Origin: an uncultured Coriobacteriaceae bacterium
GTDB lineage: Bacteria; Actinomycetota; Coriobacteriia; Coriobacteriales; UMGS124
NCBI GenBank assembly: GCA_902783515.1
Contig: CACZRK010000020.1
Location: forward strand, 1-11,137
Direction of reading: 5' to 3'
DNA length: 11,137 nt
Shown here: positions 6,557 to 11,137 of the stretch, piece by piece
How positions within the stretch are numbered: position 1 is the first letter of the stretch
How the letters are laid out: each line of letters opens with the position of its first letter
The notes under the pieces: model-generated
Database searches by the model: none
Told to the model about the DNA's origin: nothing
What the model saw: only the letters and a program-made list of their open reading frames with translations
Position numbers and translations under genes: made by a program

Positions 6557-7744
6557 CTAGCCCAGCATCTCCTCGATGCGCGCCATGGCCTCCTCGACGT
6601 CAGGGCGCTGGCCGAACGCCGACAGGCGCAGCCTGCCCTCGCCCGCCGGGCCGAAGCCCACGCCGGGCGTGCCGACGACCTGGGCGCGCTCGAGCAGCTG
6701 GTCAAAGAAGTCCCACGAGCTCATGCCGTTCGGGCACGCCATCCACACGTACGGCGAGTTGCTCGCGCCCGTGTACGAGATGCCCAGGCGGTCGAGGCCC
6801 CGCGCGATGACCGCGGCGTTGCCGAGGTAGTAGTCCACCTGCGCGCGGGTCTGCTGACGGCCGAGCGGCGACAAGGCCGCCTCCGCGGCGCGCTGCACGA
6901 TGTAGGGGACGCCGTTGAACTTCGTGTTCTGGCGGCGGCGCCACATCTGGTTCAGGTCCGCGTCGCCCGCGACGGTCAGCGTCTTGGGGACGATCGTGAA
7001 GCCGCAGCGCACGCCCGTGAACCCAGCCATCTTGGAGAACGACGAGATCTCGACCGCGCAGCGCTCGGCGCCGTCGATCTCGTAGATCGTGTGGGGCAGG
7101 CCGTCGGTCCGGATGAACGCCTCGTAGGCGGAGTCAAAGATGATGAGCGCCTGGTGGTCAAGGGCGTACATGACCCACGCGGAGAGCGTCTCGGCGTCGT
7201 ACACCGCGCCCGTCGGGTTGTTCGGCGAGCAGATGTAGACCAGGTCCGCGTCAATGTCGTCGTCGGGCCTGGCGAGGTAGCCCGTCTCGGGCGAGCCGTG
7301 CACGTAGGTGATCGTGTGCCCGCTCATGATGTTCGTGTCTATGTAGGCGGGGTACACCGGGTCCGGGATCAGCGCGACCGTGTCGGGCCCGGTGACGTCC
7401 AGGAAGTTCCCCAGGTCGCTCTTGGCGCCGTCCGAGATGAAGACCTCGTCCAGCCCGACGGTCACGCCGAGCTCCGCGTAATGGTCGGCGACGGCCTTGC
7501 GGGTGAACTCGTACCCCTCGGCGTCGTCGCAGTAGCCGCGGAACGTCCGCTTGTCCGCCATCTCGTCGACCGCCTTGTGCATGGCCTCGATGATGACCGG
7601 CGCGAGCGGCTCCGTGACGTCCCCGATGCCGAGGCGGATGACGCGCCGCGGGGGCTCGGACGCCTTGTACGCCGCGACCTTGCGCGCGATCGTCGAGAAG
7701 AGATAGTTCTGCCCGATCTGGGCGAAGTGCTCGTTCACCTGCAT
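6557..7744 (-). CDS. dapL: LL-diaminopimelate aminotransferase
   Basis: A 395-residue PLP-dependent fold-type I aminotransferase. It converts tetrahydrodipicolinate directly to LL-2,6-diaminopimelate using glutamate as donor, replacing the dapD/dapC/dapE steps on the way to lysine and peptidoglycan. DapL-specific patterns run along the whole chain: NYLFSTIARKVAAYK (13-27), IRLGIGDVTEPLAP (36-49), TFRGYCDDAEGYEF (67-80), SDGAKSDLGN (104-113), DPVYPAYIDTN (128-138), SPNNPTG (173-179), IIFDSAYEAF (201-210), the PLP lysine Lys238 in SSFSKMAGFTGVRCGF, RRRQNTKFNGVPYIVQRAAEAA (269-290) and VVGTPGVGFGP (356-366). Met239 follows the lysine where Thr is usual. Length matches the family. ATG at 7744 has GGAG 6 bases upstream (7751-7754 reversed). 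It lies downstream of truA, but a 134-base gap with two palindromes suggests its own promoter. Confidence 0.95.
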   Translation of the reverse strand: MQVNEHFAQIGQNYLFSTIARKVAAYKASEPPRRVIRLGIGDVTEPLAPVIIEAMHKAVDEMADKRTFRGYCDDAEGYEFTRKAVADHYAELGVTVGLDEVFISDGAKSDLGNFLDVTGPDTVALIPDPVYPAYIDTNIMSGHTITYVHGSPETGYLARPDDDIDADLVYICSPNNPTGAVYDAETLSAWVMYALDHQALIIFDSAYEAFIRTDGLPHTIYEIDGAERCAVEISSFSKMAGFTGVRCGFTIVPKTLTVAGDADLNQMWRRRQNTKFNGVPYIVQRAAEAALSPLGRQQTRAQVDYYLGNAAVIARGLDRLGISYTGASNSPYVWMACPNGMSSWDFFDQLLERAQVVGTPGVGFGPAGEGRLRLSAFGQRPDVEEAMARIEEMLG

Positions 7745-7824
7745 GGATGACTCCGTTCCTAGGGGTGGTGCCGCCCATGGTAGCCCACCCGGGCATCAAC
7801 GCGCCGCCGCCTTGACGATTCACC

Positions 7825-7835
7825 GATGACTCATC
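7825..7835. promoter_or_regulatory. 11-base palindrome GATGACTCATC, possible operator
   Basis: GATGA and TCATC are perfect inverted arms around one central C. It lies about 80 bases upstream of the dapL start, a place where an activator or repressor could bind. It is AT-richer than the surrounding sequence. No regulator is identified and no second copy of the full site was noticed in the window, so the role is speculative. Confidence 0.25.
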
Positions 7836-7849
7836 CGAACGTAACACAT

Positions 7850-7869
7850 CCGTCATGCGCGCATGACGG
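7850..7869. terminator. Perfect 20-base palindrome directly after truA
   Basis: CCGTCATGCG (7850-7859) is followed at once by its exact reverse complement CGCATGACGG (7860-7869). It begins 9 bases after the truA stop codon. In RNA it could form a hairpin with an inner loop of a few bases and end the ecfA-ecfT-truA transcript, but no T-run follows on the minus strand. As DNA it is also a good dimer-binding site, so an operator for dapL is the alternative. The structure is certain; the role is not. Confidence 0.4.
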
Positions 7870-7878
7870 CCACGCCGC

Positions 7879-8733
7879 TCACCAGGGTCGGAACGACCCC
7901 GACGGATAGCGGACGTCCCAGAACGTCAGCCCGCAGGCGGGCGCCGTCTGCCCCGCCCGCGACCGGTCGCGCGCCCGGAGCGCCTCGGCGACCCAGTCCG
8001 GGTCGCGCCGCCCGCGGCCGACCTCCACGAGCGTGCCCATGATGGCGCGCACCATGTTGTGCAGGAAGGCGTTGCCGACGATCTGCATGACGATCTGGTC
8101 CTCGCCGAGCTGGCACGAGCGCGTAAGGTCGATCGCCTCCACGTGACGGCATGTCGGCTTGCCCTGTGCGCTCGCCGTCTTGCAGAACGTCTTGAAGTCG
8201 TGCTCGCCCACCAGGTGGCCGGCCGCGACGCGCATCGCGGGAAGGTCAAGGTCGTCCACGCCGCGCAGCCACCACGCCCAGTGTGCCCCGAACACCGGCC
8301 GCGGGCCCACGGCGATGCGGTACCGATACGTGCGCGCGAGGGCGTCGAACCGCGCCGAGAACCCCGGGCGCGCGCGGTGGCACGCCCGCACCGACACATC
8401 GTCGGGCAGGATCGCGTCCAGGGAGCGCATGAGGCGCCCGGCGCCCGCCCCCGCGAGCCGCGCCGTCTCCTCCGCGGTGAGCGGCACGCTCACGACCTGT
8501 GAGCGCGCGTGCACGCCCGCGTCGGTCCTGCCCGCGCACGTGAGCGCGACGTCGCGCCGCATCAGCACGCGCAGCGCCCGCGTGAGCTCGCCGGCGACCG
8601 TGCGCACGTGGGTCTGGCGCTCCTGCGCCGCGAATCCCGAGAAGCCCGCGCCGTCATAGGCGACGGTCAGCACGAGCGTGTCGCCCGCCGCCGGCGCCGC
8701 CGCCGCCGTGCGATCGTCCTTCGTCTCTTCCAC
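7879..8733 (-). CDS. truA: tRNA pseudouridine(38-40) synthase TruA
   Basis: A 284-residue enzyme that isomerises uridines 38-40 in the anticodon arm of many tRNAs to pseudouridine. Seen in the sequence: VAYDGAGFSGFAAQ (24-37), catalytic Asp71 in CAGRTDAGVHA (66-76), the conserved ARTYRYRI (133-140), GEHDFKTFCK (176-185), NAFLHNMVRAIMGTL (221-235) and the C-terminal ACGLTFWDVRYP. Two similar half-domains are expected for the family. The start is taken as GTG at 8733 because GGGAGGG (8738-8744 reversed) is 4 bases upstream; the frame is open far beyond, but that part is antisense or out of frame to ecfT and ecfA. The first 18 residues are a poorly conserved charged and Ala-rich extension. It is the last gene of the ecfA-ecfT-truA cluster, 68 bases after ecfT. 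The same ecf-truA linkage is well known in Firmicutes. Confidence 0.95.
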   Translation of the reverse strand: MEETKDDRTAAAAPAAGDTLVLTVAYDGAGFSGFAAQERQTHVRTVAGELTRALRVLMRRDVALTCAGRTDAGVHARSQVVSVPLTAEETARLAGAGAGRLMRSLDAILPDDVSVRACHRARPGFSARFDALARTYRYRIAVGPRPVFGAHWAWWLRGVDDLDLPAMRVAAGHLVGEHDFKTFCKTASAQGKPTCRHVEAIDLTRSCQLGEDQIVMQIVGNAFLHNMVRAIMGTLVEVGRGRRDPDWVAEALRARDRSRAGQTAPACGLTFWDVRYPSGSFRPW

Positions 8734-8737
8734 GCAG

Positions 8738-8744
8738 CCCTCCC
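8738..8744 (-). promoter_or_regulatory. Ribosome binding site that fixes the GTG start of truA
   Basis: GGGAGGG on the minus strand, 4 bases before the GTG at 8733. It decides the start, because no ATG lies between the ecfT stop and the first conserved TruA residues. Confidence 0.7.
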
Positions 8745-8801
8745 GCGTCTCGTCCCTCGTCCGTTCCCGACGCGGCCCGCAGGCGGCATCGCCCGCGTCG
8801 C

Positions 8802-9587
8802 CTACCAGACCACCGCGCAGACGACGCACGCCCCACAGGTTATCGCCATCGCGGCGACGTCGCGTCGCGCGAGGGGCCGCGGCACAAGATTGCCCGACCC
8901 GCCGCGCCCGTAGCACCGTATGCGCAGCGTGCGCGCGAGCTCCTCCGCATAGCGAAAGACGCTCACCACGAACGGCGTCATGACCGGCACCCAGGACATG
9001 ACGCGCCGCGGCAGGCTCCCCTGCCCCACGCGCGCCCCGCGGGCGTCCTGCGCGAGGCGCACGCGCGCCAGGCGCTCCGCGCACACAGGGATGAAGCGCA
9101 GCGCGAGCGTGAGCATCATCGCCACGTCCGCCGAGGGCACGCCCAGGCGATCGAGCGGCCGCAGGACGCGCAGCAGCGCGTCGATGAGGTCGGCCTGCGA
9201 CGTCGTCGCGCACACCGCGAGCGCGCACGCCGTCATCGCGAGGATGCGGCACGCGACGGCCAGGCCGGCCACGACGCCCGCCAGCGAGAGCCCGAGGGCG
9301 CCGAGCGCGACGTCCCCCGTGCCGTCCAGCCTGACGCCGTTCGCGAGCAGGATGATGACCAGCGCGACCGCTACCGGCGCGAACCCGCGCAGCGCCGCCG
9401 CGTACGACACGCGCGCCGCCGCCGCGAGCGCGAGGCAGATGGCGAGCGCGACGACGAGCGCCGGCAGGCTCCCCGTGCACAGCAGCCCGGCGGTGACAGC
9501 CGCGAGGCAGGCGAGCTTCGCCCGCGCGTCCATGCGGTGCAGCGGGGTCGTGCCGGGCACGTAGCCGCCGAGCGTCACGAAGTTCAT
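8802..9587 (-). CDS. ecfT: ECF transporter transmembrane component EcfT
   Basis: A 261-residue integral membrane protein that links the two ATPase domains to a substrate-binding S component in a group II energy-coupling-factor uptake transporter. The N-terminus GGYVPGTTPLHRMDARAKL (7-25) is the standard EcfT entry motif. Hydrophobic segments are visible at about 26-38, 41-60, 65-84, 95-127, 152-170 and 243-261. Between the last two lies the cytoplasmic coupling region with the first Ala-Arg motif DARGARV (181-187). The second coupling motif reads LRIRCYGRGG (221-230), where an Ala commonly precedes the Arg; here it is Ile. The start ATG overlaps the upstream stop codon in an ATGA, so translation is coupled to the ATPase gene. 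The transported substrate cannot be told, since EcfT modules are often shared between several S components. Confidence 0.93.
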   Translation of the reverse strand: MNFVTLGGYVPGTTPLHRMDARAKLACLAAVTAGLLCTGSLPALVVALAICLALAAAARVSYAAALRGFAPVAVALVIILLANGVRLDGTGDVALGALGLSLAGVVAGLAVACRILAMTACALAVCATTSQADLIDALLRVLRPLDRLGVPSADVAMMLTLALRFIPVCAERLARVRLAQDARGARVGQGSLPRRVMSWVPVMTPFVVSVFRYAEELARTLRIRCYGRGGSGNLVPRPLARRDVAAMAITCGACVVCAVVW

Positions 9588-11137
9588 CGCGCGGCCCCCG
9601 TCCCCCGCCCGCCGTTCGCGCCGCCGGCGGGCACGTTGCCGTCGGCGGGCATGACGCGCCAGGACGCCGACACGCAGCCCCCTTCCACGCGATAGCAGCG
9701 CGCCGCGAGGTCCGCGAGACGACGGGGGTGATGCGTGACGGCGATAACGCCGACGCCACGCGCGAGCAGCCCCGCGACCTGCGTGCGCAGGCACGCCAGC
9801 CCCCGGGCGTCCAGAGCGGCGTCCGGCTCGTCAAGCAGCAGGAAGGGCGTCCCCATGGCGACTGCGCTCGCAAGGCACACGCGGCGCATCTGACCGCCCG
9901 AGAGGCCAAACGGCGATCGCGCCCCGAACACGTCGGGATCAAGCCCCGTCCGCTCGAGCGCGTCACGCGCCGCCTCGCGTGCCGTCGCGGCGTCTCGGCC
10001 GAGGTTGCGCGGGCCGAACATGACCTCCTCCAGCACGGTCCCCGCGAACAGCTGGTCGGCGGGGCGCTGGAAGACGCACGCCGCGACCGAGGGGTCGGGC
10101 GCCCGGCCGTCCGCGATCGCCACCTCGCCCTCGTCGGGGGTCGCCAGGCCCGCGAGCAGGCGCAGCAGCGTGCTCTTGCCGGCGCCCGTGGGCCCCGTGA
10201 TGAGCACGCAGGTCCCGGGCTCAAAGACGAGGTCGTCAAACGTGCACGTGAAGCCGTCAGGCGTCCGCAGCGACACGCCGCGCACGCACAGCGAGCCCGC
10301 CGCCCCGCCGGGGCGGTCAGGACGGCCGTCGTGCGCCGAGGTGCCCGCGCCCTGGGCCTCCACCACCTCGTCGCGACGACCCTCGTCGCCCACGGCGTCC
10401 CACAGACAGCACGCGAGCGCGCGAAGCGCTTCCGACCGCGCGATCTCGCGGGGCGCGCCCGTCCACGCCACGACCCCCTCGCTCATCACGATCGCACGGT
10501 CATACGCGAGGACGTCGGCGAGCTCGTGCGTCACGAGCAGCACGCCGACGCCCCGCGCCGCCGCGGCGTCAAGCGCCGCGCGCACGTCACGCGAACCCCG
10601 TTCGTCCAGCATCGCGCACGGCTCGTCCAGCACGAGGTACCGCGGGCGCATCGCGAGCGTCGCCGCGACCACGACGAGCTGGCGCTGGCCGCCGGAGAGC
10701 GTCGAGGTGACCCGATCGGCGAGCGCGGCGATGCCGCAGGTCTCGAGCGCCTCGCGCACCGCGCCCTCGACCTCCGCCTGCCCCCATCCGAGCTGCGTCG
10801 GGCCGAACGCGACCTCCTCGCGCACGAGCGTCGCGACGAGCTGCCCGTCGGGATCCTGACCGACATAGCCCACGACCTCGTGCAGTCGCGCAAAGCCCTC
10901 GCCGTCAAGGTCCTCGTCACGCCCGCCGACGACGAGCGTCTCCTCGCCGCAGGAAACCGTGCCGCCCGCCGGAGCGAGCACGCCGGAGGCCACCGCCGCG
11001 AGCGTGCTCTTGCCAGAACCGTTCGCACCGAGCACGCAGCACCGCTCACCGGGACGCAGCCGCAGGTCAACGCCGCGCAGCGCCTCGGCGCGCGAGCCAG
11101 GGTACCGCACGCGTGCGCCCGCCACGGCAAGGTCCCC
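9584..11137 (-). CDS. ecfA: Fused double ECF transporter ATPase (EcfA1-EcfA2 on one chain), 5' end outside window
   Basis: 517 residues are visible, numbered here from the window edge; the true start lies further upstream, since the first residues (GDLAVAGARVRYPG) already belong to the nucleotide-binding fold. Domain 1: Walker A GANGSGKST (37-45), Q-loop VGYVGQDPDGQLVATLVREE (about 89-108), signature LSGGQ (147-151), Walker B LVLDEP (168-173) and switch His204. A Gly/Arg/Asp-rich linker spans about 250-285. Domain 2: Walker A GPTGAGKST (315-323), Q-loop VFQRPADQLFAGTVLEEVMFG, signature LSGGQ (412-416), Walker B LLLDEPD and switch His469. The pattern Q-x(3-5)-DQLF/DGQLV in both Q-loops is typical of ECF ATPases. 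Both sites look catalytically complete. A short Gly/Ala-rich tail ends in the ATGA overlap with ecfT. Firmicutes usually encode two separate ATPases; fusion is common in actinobacteria. An S-component gene may lie upstream, outside the window. Confidence 0.93.
   Translation of the reverse strand, partial: GDLAVAGARVRYPGSRAEALRGVDLRLRPGERCCVLGANGSGKSTLAAVASGVLAPAGGTVSCGEETLVVGGRDEDLDGEGFARLHEVVGYVGQDPDGQLVATLVREEVAFGPTQLGWGQAEVEGAVREALETCGIAALADRVTSTLSGGQRQLVVVAATLAMRPRYLVLDEPCAMLDERGSRDVRAALDAAAARGVGVLLVTHELADVLAYDRAIVMSEGVVAWTGAPREIARSEALRALACCLWDAVGDEGRRDEVVEAQGAGTSAHDGRPDRPGGAAGSLCVRGVSLRTPDGFTCTFDDLVFEPGTCVLITGPTGAGKSTLLRLLAGLATPDEGEVAIADGRAPDPSVAACVFQRPADQLFAGTVLEEVMFGPRNLGRDAATAREAARDALERTGLDPDVFGARSPFGLSGGQMRRVCLASAVAMGTPFLLLDEPDAALDARGLACLRTQVAGLLARGVGVIAVTHHPRRLADLAARCYRVEGGCVSASWRVMPADGNVPAGGANGGRGTGAAR

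Larger units (their letters stand above)
7745..7878 (-). promoter_or_regulatory. truA-dapL intergenic region, likely dapL promoter and leader
   Basis: This 134-base gap holds two perfect palindromes (7825-7835 and 7850-7869, listed separately). It also has a leader stem of CCACCC/GGGTGG (7763-7768 with 7785-7790) just upstream of the dapL ribosome binding site. TACCAT (7777-7782, minus strand) is a possible -10 box with 4 of 6 matches, but no -35 box is at the right spacing. The region is too short for, and does not resemble, a lysine riboswitch. Confidence 0.35.

Noticed and set aside
8734..10239. In-frame upstream extension of truA giving a 786-residue protein
   Set aside because: It overlaps ecfT and ecfA in another frame with Arg/Ala-rich nonsense sequence; the GTG at 8733 with GGGAGGG before it is the natural start.

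Overview
The window is very GC-rich DNA, with GC-ending codons throughout and long open frames antisense to every real gene. This fits a high-GC actinobacterium. The gene set suggests a coriobacterial lineage such as Olsenella or another Atopobiaceae: an LL-diaminopimelate aminotransferase (DapL), a bacterial AspRS with non-discriminating features, a fused double-ATPase ECF module next to truA, and a short phasin-like coiled-coil protein. That placement is inference from gene content; no rRNA or other phylogenetic marker is present.

Layout: (1) 1-399, minus strand, 5' part of a phasin-like protein whose 3' end lies outside the window. (2) 400-659, a 260-base gap holding three GC-rich inverted repeats; the two nearest aspS look like its terminator region. 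(3) 660-2438, minus, aspS. (4) 2602-3240, minus, a DUF47/PhoU-like protein with no phosphate permease beside it. (5) 3241-3462, a divergent intergenic region. (6) 3463-6405, plus, a 980-residue M16C zinc peptidase of the PreP/Cym1 type, the only plus-strand gene. (7) 6438-6480, a strong hairpin between convergent genes. (8) 6557-7744, minus, dapL. (9) 7745-7878, a gap with two perfect palindromes. (10) 7879-11137, minus, an apparent operon reading ecfA (two fused ATPase domains, 5' end cut off by the window edge), ecfT (4-base overlap) and truA (68-base gap).

The genes are mostly housekeeping. aspS and truA serve translation: tRNA charging and tRNA pseudouridylation. dapL makes LL-diaminopimelate for lysine and peptidoglycan. 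ecfA and ecfT form the energising half of a vitamin or metal uptake transporter whose substrate-binding S component is not in the window. The M16C protease probably degrades peptides in the cytoplasm. The DUF47 protein may act on phosphate uptake encoded elsewhere.

No stretch longer than 300 bases lacks a gene. I found no tRNA, rRNA, CRISPR array, insertion sequence, attachment site or phage gene, and no convincing undescribed system. The points most worth checking are the residue in AspRS that predicts non-discriminating charging, the palindromes between truA and dapL, and the orphan DUF47 gene.
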